Source: JACKDX01 sp964640175 (GTDB lineage: Bacteria > Myxococcota_A > Polyangia > Polyangiales > GCA-016699535). Taken from it: a DNA stretch of 64,000 nt. The stretch spans positions 1 to 64,000 of the forward strand of contig CAZXFW010000006.1 in assembly GCA_964640175.1 (NCBI GenBank), in the 5' to 3' direction. Below the pieces are notes generated by a model. That model was not told the DNA's origin. It was given only the letters and a program-made list of their open reading frames with translations, and searched no databases. Each line of letters starts with the position of its first letter. The stretch's first letter is position 1. This document shows positions 24,300-32,959 of the stretch, in pieces. The position numbers and the translations under genes are program-made.

Positions 24300-25619
24300 C
24301 TATAGGTTGTTATGGAACCAGGCATCGCTGGCACACTCGTTTGGAAACCAACATGGATTGCCCATCTCGCTGAGATCGCGTGGGTGAATCGCACAGCCAT
24401 CATCCCATGTGCCACGTCGAAAATCGAGATTGCCACACTCTAGGCCTCCCTCATACGCAAGCGACGAAGGACGCAAACACAAGCAGTACCAAACATTTTG
24501 ATAAAACGTGTAACGACACATCAGGTTTTCCGGCGCCCAGCACATGCGGATCTCAGGATCCGTTTCTGCCGGCGGAAGAGGCGCAGTCGTAGGCAACGCC
24601 GTAGGCGCTGGGGGAGTCGCCGTGATGCTCAAGCCGGGATCAAGTAAAGGAGACACAGCCGTGGCATCAGCGACTTCAATCGTCACGTCGCGTTTACGGT
24701 TGCGAAGAAAAAGTGACAAAGCAATCACTAAAACTACCGCAACAATTATTCCGCCTATTACCGCTCGACCGGACACCCCTGCTCCAAGCACGGAATTGTC
24801 CAATGCTTCCCATGCCGCACAATCTTCAGAACGCCCAGCACTGCAAACCACTGCATGGGACTTCAGCAAATATCCATCCACACCACGCACCACCCAGCCT
24901 GTGTTCGCATCATTGGGATCCATCGAAGCGCCCACGGTGAGATCCCAAAAACCATTCCGTTCGATTTGAAAAAAACTTCCATCTGCACGAGGTGCACTGT
25001 ACGCGACAGCATCCAATGGACGCGCAATGGTGCCGAAGGGTTCACCACGCGTTTCAGACAGTCGCGTGATTCCACTAAGTATCTCGCGTGCTTCTTCAAC
25101 CTGCACAAGACGCCCTGCACGCTCTGGATTTAGGACCGGCCCCGAAACCTGCACCAGCAACACATCCTCAGCTCGCAACCAAAATCCTCCTGCGTAAGGC
25201 GAAGCCACTGCACTTGCACGATCATCAAACATTGGAATAACATGCACCCATCCTCGCCGCGTGCACGCACTATCGATCACGCGCTCATCACATGTCACCT
25301 CTTGCGCTTGAATGTTGTCGATCAATGCAATCGCACTGACAGCAAACGCTGCGCCTTGTTTCACGTATTGTTGCGCGACAAGCCCGTAATGTTCCATTGA
25401 GGCCTGCGGTGCTTGTCCTTGTTCAACCTTTAACGAGGCAGGCAAAAATGTCCGGGCATACGAACGCGAGACCTGTGCTGCCACGCTGACGGTGCCGCCG
25501 ATGTGCGCCGACGACGTTTCCTCCTGCGCCGAAGTTTCAGATTGCACTGCGCATGCACTGCTCCAGCAAAGCACACCACTCAACACGCAACCAAGTGCTC
25601 GATGTCCAAACGATGCCAC
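24300..25619 (-). CDS. lipoprotein with one membrane span and Cys-rich tail
   Basis: 439 aa from GTG 25619. This start was chosen because AAAGGAGT lies 5-6 bases before it and a signal peptide with box SSAC follows. A periplasmic domain of about 280 residues is followed by one strong membrane span (GGIIVAVVLVIALSLFL) ending in RNRKR, a Pro/Thr-rich linker and a tail of about 80 residues with nine or so cysteines and several Trp (CRYTFYQNVWYCLCLR). A protein with both an N-terminal lipid anchor and an internal span is unusual. No family recognised. It is convergent with the amidoligase-like gene. Confidence 0.75.
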   Translation of the reverse strand: MASFGHRALGCVLSGVLCWSSACAVQSETSAQEETSSAHIGGTVSVAAQVSRSYARTFLPASLKVEQGQAPQASMEHYGLVAQQYVKQGAAFAVSAIALIDNIQAQEVTCDERVIDSACTRRGWVHVIPMFDDRASAVASPYAGGFWLRAEDVLLVQVSGPVLNPERAGRLVQVEEAREILSGITRLSETRGEPFGTIARPLDAVAYSAPRADGSFFQIERNGFWDLTVGASMDPNDANTGWVVRGVDGYLLKSHAVVCSAGRSEDCAAWEALDNSVLGAGVSGRAVIGGIIVAVVLVIALSLFLRNRKRDVTIEVADATAVSPLLDPGLSITATPPAPTALPTTAPLPPAETDPEIRMCWAPENLMCRYTFYQNVWYCLCLRPSSLAYEGGLECGNLDFRRGTWDDGCAIHPRDLSEMGNPCWFPNECASDAWFHNNL

Positions 25620-25743
25620 GGGTACTCCTTTATTTATTGGCAGCCAAAAACCGGGCCCAAAGGGCATTGCCGCACACGTGCCCTTCTGCTTAACTCAGCT
25701 ACCCGCATTAACAGGATAAATCAACCCCTTTTTATCATTTTAG

Positions 25744-25826
25744 AAACTATCAATTTTAGATAGCTTTTAATACATTTCTTAAAAAATAAAGTGATTTTAT
25801 TTTACAAACTATCATGGAATGATAGT
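25744..25826. promoter_or_regulatory. AbiEi operator palindromes
   Basis: Two inverted repeats with the same half-site. CTATC-7 bases-GATAG lies at 25747-25763, and ACTATCAT-GGA-ATGATAGT at 25808-25826, ending 12 bases before the abiEi ATG. The AT-rich stretch between them probably holds the promoter. AbiEi antitoxins are known to bind inverted repeats in their own promoter and repress it, so these are the likely operators. Confidence 0.7.
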
Positions 25827-25838
25827 ATTTCAAATGAC

Positions 25839-26483
25839 ATGACCGATCTTGTAACAGTCCTTCAGCACAGCCCCATGGATGTGTTTGATCATGCGGATCT
25901 CGGCGTGCTGCTCTTTGGCATGTCCGCGGCAGCACGGCATAACAAGCTCAGCCGAGAAGTAAAACAAGGCAACCTCATTCGCCTTAAACGCGGAGTGTAT
26001 GCCCTTGGAAAGCGCTATCAACGCAAGGGACTTCATCCTTTTGTCGTGGCCCACAAGCTGTATTTCCCTTCCTATATCAGTTTTGAATCCGCACTCAGCC
26101 ACTACGGACTGATTCCCGAAGCAATTCCTGAAACCACATGCGCCACCACAAAGCCAAGCGTACAGATTCAAACTCCCATTGGCACCTACAGCTATCGATG
26201 GCTTCCGCTGCACGTGTTTTCATCCGGTGTCTTGCATGAAAATAAACAAGGCTACGTCTTTTTGATCGCATCTCCCCTCAAGGCCCTGCTTGACTTAGTC
26301 TATGTACACAAAAAACAGTATACGAACCTAGCCGACATTGAAGCCGATCTACGGTTGAATCTACCCCAACTCGTTGCGCTTTTGTCTGAGGAAACCAACA
26401 AAGACATCGCCGCCCTCAAGCACATCTACACACGCCCTCATGTCGACCGTGTGATCGACGCCATTCTCTGGGAGCTCCTATGA
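25839..26483 (+). CDS. abiEi: AbiEi family antitoxin / transcriptional regulator
   Basis: Type IV antitoxin of the AbiE phage-defence system, 214 aa from ATG 25839 (longer frame to 25791 rejected because it would run through the operator). The N-terminal part is a winged-helix domain (LLFGMSAAARHNKLSREVKQGNLIRLKRGVYAL). The C-terminal part contains FPSYISFESALSHYGLIPE and SPLKALLDLVYV, characteristic of AbiEi/COG5340. It should repress the operon by binding the palindromes just upstream and counter the toxin without touching it. Its stop overlaps the abiEii start by 4 bases. Confidence 0.9.
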   Translation: MTDLVTVLQHSPMDVFDHADLGVLLFGMSAAARHNKLSREVKQGNLIRLKRGVYALGKRYQRKGLHPFVVAHKLYFPSYISFESALSHYGLIPEAIPETTCATTKPSVQIQTPIGTYSYRWLPLHVFSSGVLHENKQGYVFLIASPLKALLDLVYVHKKQYTNLADIEADLRLNLPQLVALLSEETNKDIAALKHIYTRPHVDRVIDAILWELL

Positions 26484-27337
26484 AAGATTTACTCACACAA
26501 CGACTCTCGCGCTACACGCTCGACACACAACAAGATGAAGAACGCGCCATACGCGAAATGCTGCAAGAAATCATTCTCTATGCCCTACACCACGCCGAAT
26601 TTTTCCACGTAGCAGCCTTTCAAGGCGGCACAGCGCTGCGCATTCTTCATGGATTATCTCGCTTCTCCGAAGATCTTGATTTCGCGTTAAAGGAGCCAGC
26701 GATTGACTTTCGAATTCAACCTTATGTCGATCGTGCGGCGGAATCATTGAATGCCTTGGGCCTGACGTTTGAACTTACAGGCCGTGACAAAGGTGACAAC
26801 GCCGTCCAAAGCCGTTTCTTAAAGCACGACTCTCTCGGAGGTTTGCTGGAACTCACATTTCAATACGATCCTCGGAAAAAAATTTCAATTAAAATTGAAC
26901 TCGACACGCATCCGCCTCAAGGCGCCGTCTACGAAAAACGCTACCACGACTTCCCTCTGGATTTTGTCTTAACCGCTTTCGATCCACCGAGCCTTTTTGC
27001 GGGCAAAGGCCATGCATTGTTATGCCGCACTCCGGCCAAAGGGCGAGATTGGTATGATTTCGCATGGTATATCGCACAGCAAATTCCCATTAATGCGGTG
27101 TTGCTACAACACGCTTTGCATCAATTCGGTCCTTGGCACGATCAAAACATTGAGGTCAATTCACAGTGGCTCACTCGTGCCATGCGTGAAAAAATCGCTG
27201 CCCTCGACTGGGTCGCGTTGGCACACGACGTCAGGCCAATGCTTCGCCCACAAGAACAGGCACAGCTCCAATTATGGAGCCCGGAATTTTTTCTCGAAAA
27301 ACTTAGCAAGCTGCACCTTCAAGTCTCGAATGAATGA
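26480..27337 (+). CDS. abiEii: AbiEii family nucleotidyltransferase toxin
   Basis: 285 aa. The nucleotidyltransferase core is clear: GGTALR at about residue 49 and SEDLDF (Asp65, Asp67 metal ligands). Later KGRDWYDF, the conserved KxxDxxD motif of the AbiEii/DUF1814 family, is present. These toxins transfer nucleotides to target RNAs and stop growth; members block phage by killing the infected cell. ATG overlaps the antitoxin stop in ATGA, so translation is coupled. All motifs are intact, so it should be a working pair. Confidence 0.92.
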   Translation: MKDLLTQRLSRYTLDTQQDEERAIREMLQEIILYALHHAEFFHVAAFQGGTALRILHGLSRFSEDLDFALKEPAIDFRIQPYVDRAAESLNALGLTFELTGRDKGDNAVQSRFLKHDSLGGLLELTFQYDPRKKISIKIELDTHPPQGAVYEKRYHDFPLDFVLTAFDPPSLFAGKGHALLCRTPAKGRDWYDFAWYIAQQIPINAVLLQHALHQFGPWHDQNIEVNSQWLTRAMREKIAALDWVALAHDVRPMLRPQEQAQLQLWSPEFFLEKLSKLHLQVSNE

Positions 27338-27494
27338 GGGTTAGCTTCGACTCTGGACGCCAGCCTGCTCTGGGCGTTGCCCAAGTCACATTGGCAATCG
27401 CCCGATCCCAATACTTCCACGTGTCTGCCAATGCCTCCGCGGAAGTTTTGCATCGCGTCACCTTTAACTGCACAAGATTGCCGACACGTTGGGG

Positions 27495-27764
27495 CTATGC
27501 CCGTACCACCAAAAGCGTCGTAATCACCAACACCACACATAACGCAATCAAGATGCGCCATTGTGTGTGTGCTTCGACATTCAACGCCCTGCATACCAAC
27601 CACGCGATAAGCCCTGCCGTGGTGCCAAGCGGGCCTGTAATAAAAATCCCCACCAAAGGACCCTGATTGGCTTCGGGCACAAGGACTATCGGGCCAAAAA
27701 ACCCGGCGATAAACCCCGCCCCACCCAACAGGAGAACCCAACGTATCCCTGGCTTCATAGACAC
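27495..27764 (-). CDS. small integral membrane protein
   Basis: 89 aa, almost entirely hydrophobic, with three membrane spans (WVLLLGGAGFIAGFFGP; IFITGPLGTTAGLIAWLVC; ILIALCVVLVITTLLVV). No family recognised. It stands alone on the minus strand between the two nucleotidyltransferase modules. The 157 bases between its stop and abiEii hold nothing recognisable. Confidence 0.6.
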   Translation of the reverse strand: MSMKPGIRWVLLLGGAGFIAGFFGPIVLVPEANQGPLVGIFITGPLGTTAGLIAWLVCRALNVEAHTQWRILIALCVVLVITTLLVVRA

Positions 27765-27874
27765 GTATAAACTAAGCGAAATTGCGGCAAGAAGGCGACT
27801 TTTCGCCCAGGAAATTTCAATTCATCGCAAACGCACGGTGAATTAGCACGCATGCCCTTGGATTTGACTTTTAT

Positions 27875-27904
27875 TTGACCAGTTGTCGTTTATTTGTCAT
27901 ATAT
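27875..27904 (+). promoter_or_regulatory. promoter of the DUF6036-like module
   Basis: TTGACC at 27875-27880 and ATATAT at 27899-27904 with an 18-base spacer. Transcription would start at or next to the ATG at 27910, giving a leaderless message. TTTGAC occurs twice in tandem just upstream and may be part of a control site. Confidence 0.45.
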
Positions 27905-27909
27905 GGACT

Positions 27910-28446
27910 ATGGGTGCCCATCGTCCGTTGGATAAGGATCTTTTACCTAAAGCGCTAAAGGCTCTTGATCAACTACTCAACGAGCCGCTTCATTTAATTA
28001 TCGGTGGTGGATCGGCCATGGTGCTTGCCTATAATCACCCACTGGCGACTCAAGACGTGGATGCGTTTGCAGCCAAAGGCAGCACGATTGCAAATCTCGA
28101 TGGGCTGCTCAAAAAGGTCGCCAAACAACTCAACATTGAACCTGATTGGTTGAATACCCACTTTGTCACGTTCACGCATGTGTTGCCACAGGATTACGCG
28201 CTTCGATTGCGCACCGTGTTCCATGGCAAGCAGTTGAAAGCCGATGTGCTTGGTCCGGAAGATTTGTTAGTGATGAAATGTTTTGCTGGGCGTGACAAGG
28301 ATCGCCCGCATGCGCGTAGGCTGATTCATGAAGCCGACGACTTAAGCATCGTCGATAAGCAGCTTGCTCTTTTGGCAGACAAGCGCATCCCAGGCGCTGA
28401 AGAAGCGGCGGACTATTTCGACGATCTCCGCGACGAGGTGGAATGA
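27910..28446 (+). CDS. nucleotidyltransferase, DUF6036-like, of a two-gene module
   Basis: 178 aa from ATG 27910, chosen because the promoter-like TTGACC/ATATAT leaves no room for the longer frame at 27883. The core motif IIGGGSAMVLAYNHPLATQDVDAF has the GGGS and D-x-D (Asp49, Asp51) of minimal nucleotidyltransferases. LGPEDLLVMKCFAGRDKDRPHARRL gives the conserved second half (KxxxxRDKDxxH) seen in DUF6036 proteins. Such enzymes often act as toxins that modify RNA or proteins. The partner gene starts in its ATGA stop overlap. Role inferred from fold and gene pairing. Confidence 0.8.
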   Translation: MGAHRPLDKDLLPKALKALDQLLNEPLHLIIGGGSAMVLAYNHPLATQDVDAFAAKGSTIANLDGLLKKVAKQLNIEPDWLNTHFVTFTHVLPQDYALRLRTVFHGKQLKADVLGPEDLLVMKCFAGRDKDRPHARRLIHEADDLSIVDKQLALLADKRIPGAEEAADYFDDLRDEVE

Positions 28447-29162
28447 TGAAGTATGGCCTTTTGCATCGTACGCCTACCTCCTCGGATCTCGAACGCCTTT
28501 ATTACGAGCTGGCAAAGAAGGGTGCCCCAGCCATGGGACAAAAATCCGCGTGGAACTACGCCCCCAAAACCACCGAAGCGCTTTTGGCGCTTGCAGGCGA
28601 GATGCTGCGCTACGACGCTCGATTGCTAAGCATTCTTGTCCAGTTTTTTCTTGCACACTGGGAGTCGATAAACCCATTGCGTTTGCGGCAGTCGATGGCC
28701 CACATGCGATGGCCACAAGCATTGTGCGTGGTGCTATCGTTTGCAAAGCAAGCAAGCTCAGAGCAAGAGTTTCTGTGGTTTGCAGATTACGTGTCTCGTG
28801 CCTGGCCACGCCTACGGCCCGCGGAACAGTTTTTCTTGGACGCACCTCGTGTAGGAACACGCACCGCACAACGAAGGCTCGGACAGAATCTTAACTCTTA
28901 CAGCGATTGGGGGTTCGTTGGTCGAGAGCGACCTATCGTTGATCCAGTAACCAAGCGCACCGTTGGTCGGTTGGATGCTCAGACGCGTCTTTCGATAGCC
29001 CGCAGACTTGCGGAAAATCACAATGGATTTACGCTTGCTGAATATCTGCATGCCATCGATCATTCCGTGTCTCGACAGCAAGCGTTATTGGATCTGAAGC
29101 GCCTTCACAGTATCCATCCTCAAGGACAAGGACGCGGAGCACGCTGGGTCGCATCCTGCTGA
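28443..29162 (+). CDS. partner of the DUF6036-like nucleotidyltransferase
   Basis: 239 aa of unknown family, coupled to the nucleotidyltransferase by a 4-base ATGA overlap. The sequence is basic and helical. The last ~60 residues (LSIARRLAENHNGFTLAEYLHAIDHSVSRQQALLDLKRL) look like a winged-helix or HTH segment. No membrane span or signal is present. By analogy with AbiE next door it may be the antitoxin or a specificity factor, though here it lies second and not first. Both genes keep clean frames. Confidence 0.65.
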   Translation: MMKYGLLHRTPTSSDLERLYYELAKKGAPAMGQKSAWNYAPKTTEALLALAGEMLRYDARLLSILVQFFLAHWESINPLRLRQSMAHMRWPQALCVVLSFAKQASSEQEFLWFADYVSRAWPRLRPAEQFFLDAPRVGTRTAQRRLGQNLNSYSDWGFVGRERPIVDPVTKRTVGRLDAQTRLSIARRLAENHNGFTLAEYLHAIDHSVSRQQALLDLKRLHSIHPQGQGRGARWVASC

Positions 29163-29231
29163 ATGCCCATGCTGCGTATTCCCGGATTACGGGGTGGATC
29201 CGAGACGGGTTAGTTGGTACAAGCCGGACGG

Positions 29232-31727
29232 ATGACGGAACGTTTTTTTGCAACATTGACCTATGTCCAGACACGTTTTGCATGGGTGCTTTCGGGAGCG
29301 TTCCTTTTAATAGGCGCGTTGTGTTGGCCTCTAGTGGACCAGCTTGAGCTCGACACCGCATGGACTGCGCTTTTGCCCACAGACAAACCCAGCGTGCGTG
29401 ATGCAGAGCGCATTGGCAAACGCATTGGAGGCCTTTCTACATTGATTCCGGTGTTGCAGTCACGCGATGTTGAGGCGATGAAACGCTTTGCCAAAGATCT
29501 AGTGCCTCGACTGGCCAAGCTCACCGACGAAGGCGTAGACAATGTGGAATGGAACATTGCTGCGTATGATGACTTTGTCGTTAAGCACAAATATTTGTAC
29601 ACCAAGCTAGAGGACCTCAACGAAATTCACGACGTGCTCCAAGAACGCTTGGATTACGAGCGCCTTAAGCACAACCCACTGTACATCGACCTCGACGACG
29701 AAGGAGACAAAGCCGAAGAGCCTGAAGCCATTATCGAGCGCATTGAAAGCAAAGCCCGCGCCATGCAAGAAAAGCGCAAGCGGTTCCCGGGCGGCTTTTA
29801 CATTCATCCTGACAATGATTTGCTTGCCATCTTCTTGCGCACCAACATTTCGGGCGGAGACATCGACGGCGTAAAACGCCTCAAAGCCGCCATCGAGCGT
29901 GAGATTCAAGCGCTCAATCCGTCGCGGTACGCGCCCGATTTGATCATCGAATATGCCGGCGACTTGCCTCGCACTGTAGAAGAGCATGCGGCCATCAAGC
30001 AAGAGCTGCTCATTGCCGTGGCTCTTGCTTCGGCCATGATCCTGGCTGTAGTACTGATTTTCTTTCGGCGCTTTCGTGCACTTCCATTGCTTGGACTCAC
30101 GGTAGCCATTCCCAGTATTGCAACATTTGCCATGACCGAACTTGTGATCGGCAAGCTCAATTCATCCACCGCTTTTTTAGGAAGCATTATTATAGGCAAC
30201 GGCATCAATCCCAGCATCATCTGGCTGGCACGTTATTTTGAGGAGCGTCGCGCAGGCAAAAGCGTATACGACGCGACGTACGACACACACATCTCGTCGT
30301 GGAAAGCCATTATGGCGGCAGCGCTTGCAGGGACGTTTGCATACACGGCGCTCATGATCACGGAGTTTAGAGGGTTCCGCGACTTTGGCATCATTAGCGC
30401 GCTTGGCATGTTTTCATGTTGGCTTGGAACGGTGTTTATTTTACCAACATTCAACGCGGTATATGAATCCATTCGACCTTTTCCAGCGAAAAAAAATGTC
30501 ACATCCTCAGAGCTCAACCTCTATGGGTTAGCTTTTCGGCACCTGGTGTTTCGTGCACCCGGGGTGACCGTCACCATTGCTGGGCTGCTTGTCGTAGGTG
30601 GACTGGTTGCAACAGGCATTGCCATCGCCAAAGATCCTATCGAATACAACTTTCGCAAGCTGAGCTCACAGCGGGAGACCGCATCGCACACGGCAGATTT
30701 GATGCGCAAGATTAGCGAAATTGTGGGGCAGGCAGGCTCTGGCAATGGCATCGCCATGTGGGTTCCGAACCTCGATGAAGTTCTCCATATCAAACGTGAG
30801 CTTGAGCAAAATCGCGATCAACACGGAGCTGCGTACGGCGCCATCCGTGGCATTGATAATTTACTGCCCAAAGACCAGGCGCAAAAAATTGATCTCTTGC
30901 GCGATATCCGGAGGCAATTGTTGGAGATTCGCCCTTTTGCCACGCCAGAGCAACAAGCGCGCATCGATACCAATCTGCCTCCGGAGCATATTGCATTGGT
31001 TCGTGCGGAGGAGCTTCCGATTGAAGCCGTGCGCCTTTTTACGGAGCGCAATGGGGTGCGCGGGCGCATCCTTATTATAGAACAACAGTTAAAGCGTTCG
31101 ACCTGGGATGGTCGCTACCTTGTGGCCTGGGCCCATGACCTGCGCAAAGTGCATTTAAAAGACGGCACATCGCCACCCCTTGCAGGCCGTGCACCTATCT
31201 TCGCTGATATCATCGAAGCCATATGGGTAGACGGCCCCAAAACTATCGCTGCTTCGTTTTCGTTCACCGTCTTTCTTATTTTTCTTGCGTTTCGTCACAG
31301 ACGTGAACGCTGGCTAACTTTGGCGGCGTTGCTCGTTGGCGTAACATGGATGGCAGGGGTCATGACCGTGCTGCGCATCAAGCTAAATTTCTTGAACTTT
31401 GTGGCGTTTCCCATCACGTTTGGCATTGGCGTAGACTATGGGGTAAATGTGATGCGTCGTTACGTCTCAGAGAGGGAAAACGGCCTGAGCGATCTTGATG
31501 CGATTCGCACTGCGGTTGAACAATCCGGTGGCGCAGTGACGCTATGCTCAATGACCACTGTACTGGGTTACATGTCACTGTTCACCAGCGCAAACCAAGC
31601 ACTGACGTCGTTTGCCGCTGCGATGACGATCAGTGAAATCGCCTGCTTACTTGCAGCTGTGCTTGCGCTTCCTGCTTGGCTCGTCTGGCGAGCACAACGC
31701 AAAACAACAGTAGCATGGCGTTTTTGA
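29232..31727 (+). CDS. RND/MMPL-family exporter
   Basis: 831 aa from ATG 29232. Two halves, each with a membrane span, a large periplasmic domain and a bundle of five spans, the plan of the RND superfamily exporters of COG1033 (MMPL, HpnN-like). Conserved segments include LELDTAWTALLPTDKPSV after the first span, IIGNGINPSIIWLARYFEERRAGKS and FGIGVDYGVNVMRRYVSE. Members move lipids or other hydrophobic molecules from the inner membrane using the proton gradient. The substrate here is not known. Its 3' end overlaps the nnrS start. Confidence 0.88.
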   Translation: MTERFFATLTYVQTRFAWVLSGAFLLIGALCWPLVDQLELDTAWTALLPTDKPSVRDAERIGKRIGGLSTLIPVLQSRDVEAMKRFAKDLVPRLAKLTDEGVDNVEWNIAAYDDFVVKHKYLYTKLEDLNEIHDVLQERLDYERLKHNPLYIDLDDEGDKAEEPEAIIERIESKARAMQEKRKRFPGGFYIHPDNDLLAIFLRTNISGGDIDGVKRLKAAIEREIQALNPSRYAPDLIIEYAGDLPRTVEEHAAIKQELLIAVALASAMILAVVLIFFRRFRALPLLGLTVAIPSIATFAMTELVIGKLNSSTAFLGSIIIGNGINPSIIWLARYFEERRAGKSVYDATYDTHISSWKAIMAAALAGTFAYTALMITEFRGFRDFGIISALGMFSCWLGTVFILPTFNAVYESIRPFPAKKNVTSSELNLYGLAFRHLVFRAPGVTVTIAGLLVVGGLVATGIAIAKDPIEYNFRKLSSQRETASHTADLMRKISEIVGQAGSGNGIAMWVPNLDEVLHIKRELEQNRDQHGAAYGAIRGIDNLLPKDQAQKIDLLRDIRRQLLEIRPFATPEQQARIDTNLPPEHIALVRAEELPIEAVRLFTERNGVRGRILIIEQQLKRSTWDGRYLVAWAHDLRKVHLKDGTSPPLAGRAPIFADIIEAIWVDGPKTIAASFSFTVFLIFLAFRHRRERWLTLAALLVGVTWMAGVMTVLRIKLNFLNFVAFPITFGIGVDYGVNVMRRYVSERENGLSDLDAIRTAVEQSGGAVTLCSMTTVLGYMSLFTSANQALTSFAAAMTISEIACLLAAVLALPAWLVWRAQRKTTVAWRF

Positions 31728-32863
31728 GCACACCTTTTCGGCCGTTTTTCTTCGTTGCAGGGTTACTGGCCGTTGTAGGGGTGCCACTTTGGCTTCATGT
31801 GTTTGCCGGCATCACCATGGTGCACAGTCACCTTGGTCCCATCGGATGGCATTCACACGAAATGCTTTTCGGATTCAGTGCAGCAGTCATCGCAGGCTTT
31901 CTTCTCACTGCTACCGCACACTGGACCGGAAAACGTACGGTGCAGGGACTGCCGCTTGCAGGGTTGGTGTTGCTATGGATTGCAGGTCGATTCGTGATGT
32001 GGAACTCGGCCAAGCTTCCGTTTGCAGTCGTTTGTGGGGTCGAAATGTCATTTTTGCCACTGGTGGCCCTCGCATGTGGCATTCGCATTGTCCAAACACG
32101 CAACTGGCGCAATTTGATAATCATGGCGCTCTTGCTTCTTTTTGCTGTGTGCGACGGTGCCATGCTACTGAAGCCCAAAGGCACTTTTACGCTTATCGCA
32201 GATCCTGCTTTAGTTGCATTTGATCTGATTTTAATTCTGATCGTCATCATCGGTGGACGCATTGTCCCCAACTTCACCCGCAACGCTACTCCCCAAGCAG
32301 CGATCCGCCAGAATGGACCTATCGATGCTTTGTCTATTCTTTCGATGTTTGTCGTGACGGTTGTCGATACCCTGGCACCCCAATCCTCTTGGTTAGTGGC
32401 CATCACAACTTTGCTTGCAGGCGGGTTCAATCTTCTACGCATGCGTGGATGGGGCACCTTGACGACGCTTAAACGCCCCATTTTGTTAGTGTTGCATCTT
32501 GGCTACGCGTGGGTTGGGGTGGGAATGATCCTTCGTGGACTTTCGACGCTGGCGCCTCAAGCCATCCCACACAGCGCGGCGCTACACGCCCTTAGCGTCG
32601 GCTCTATTGGCACGCTTACGCTTGGCATGATGTCGCGGGTGGCACTCGGACATACGGGGCGGCCTTTGGTGTTTCACCCCCTTATCACCTTGGCTACGTT
32701 ATTGATCACACTGTCGACCCTTACCCGCATACTCGCCGGCATGCTCAGCCCTTCGATGTATTTGCCCTTGCTGATTGTCTCGGGCTCATTGTGGACATTG
32801 GCATTCGTGTTATTCGTGTATCGTTACACGCGTATTTTCTTCGCGCCCCGAGCAGATGCATAG
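31715..32863 (+). CDS. nnrS: NnrS family membrane protein
   Basis: 382 aa from ATG 31715, 13 bases inside the end of the RND gene. NnrS is a haem- and copper-containing membrane protein linked to nitrosative stress and denitrification. Seen here: FLSTPFRPFFFVAGL at the start, HSHLGPIGWHSHEMLFGFSAAVIAGFLLTA with the conserved histidines, GRIVPNFTRNA, and about eleven to twelve membrane spans. No denitrification gene is in the window, so its local role may be nitric-oxide protection. Confidence 0.92.
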   Translation: MAFLSTPFRPFFFVAGLLAVVGVPLWLHVFAGITMVHSHLGPIGWHSHEMLFGFSAAVIAGFLLTATAHWTGKRTVQGLPLAGLVLLWIAGRFVMWNSAKLPFAVVCGVEMSFLPLVALACGIRIVQTRNWRNLIIMALLLLFAVCDGAMLLKPKGTFTLIADPALVAFDLILILIVIIGGRIVPNFTRNATPQAAIRQNGPIDALSILSMFVVTVVDTLAPQSSWLVAITTLLAGGFNLLRMRGWGTLTTLKRPILLVLHLGYAWVGVGMILRGLSTLAPQAIPHSAALHALSVGSIGTLTLGMMSRVALGHTGRPLVFHPLITLATLLITLSTLTRILAGMLSPSMYLPLLIVSGSLWTLAFVLFVYRYTRIFFAPRADA

Positions 32864-32959
32864 CGTGACGCTTTTGTGACATAGCGATGATGCCGCTCTG
32901 ACAGGAACGGGCTACTATAGCGCACGGCTCTACGCATCGACGCCACAAGGAGGGCTGCC

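Noticed and set aside
28364..28894. 176-codon plus-strand frame across the DUF6036-like module
   Set aside because: Overlaps two better genes joined by an ATGA; its sequence has no recognisable domain.
31828..32481. 217-codon minus-strand frame inside nnrS
   Set aside because: Antisense shadow of a conserved membrane protein; no start signal or motif.
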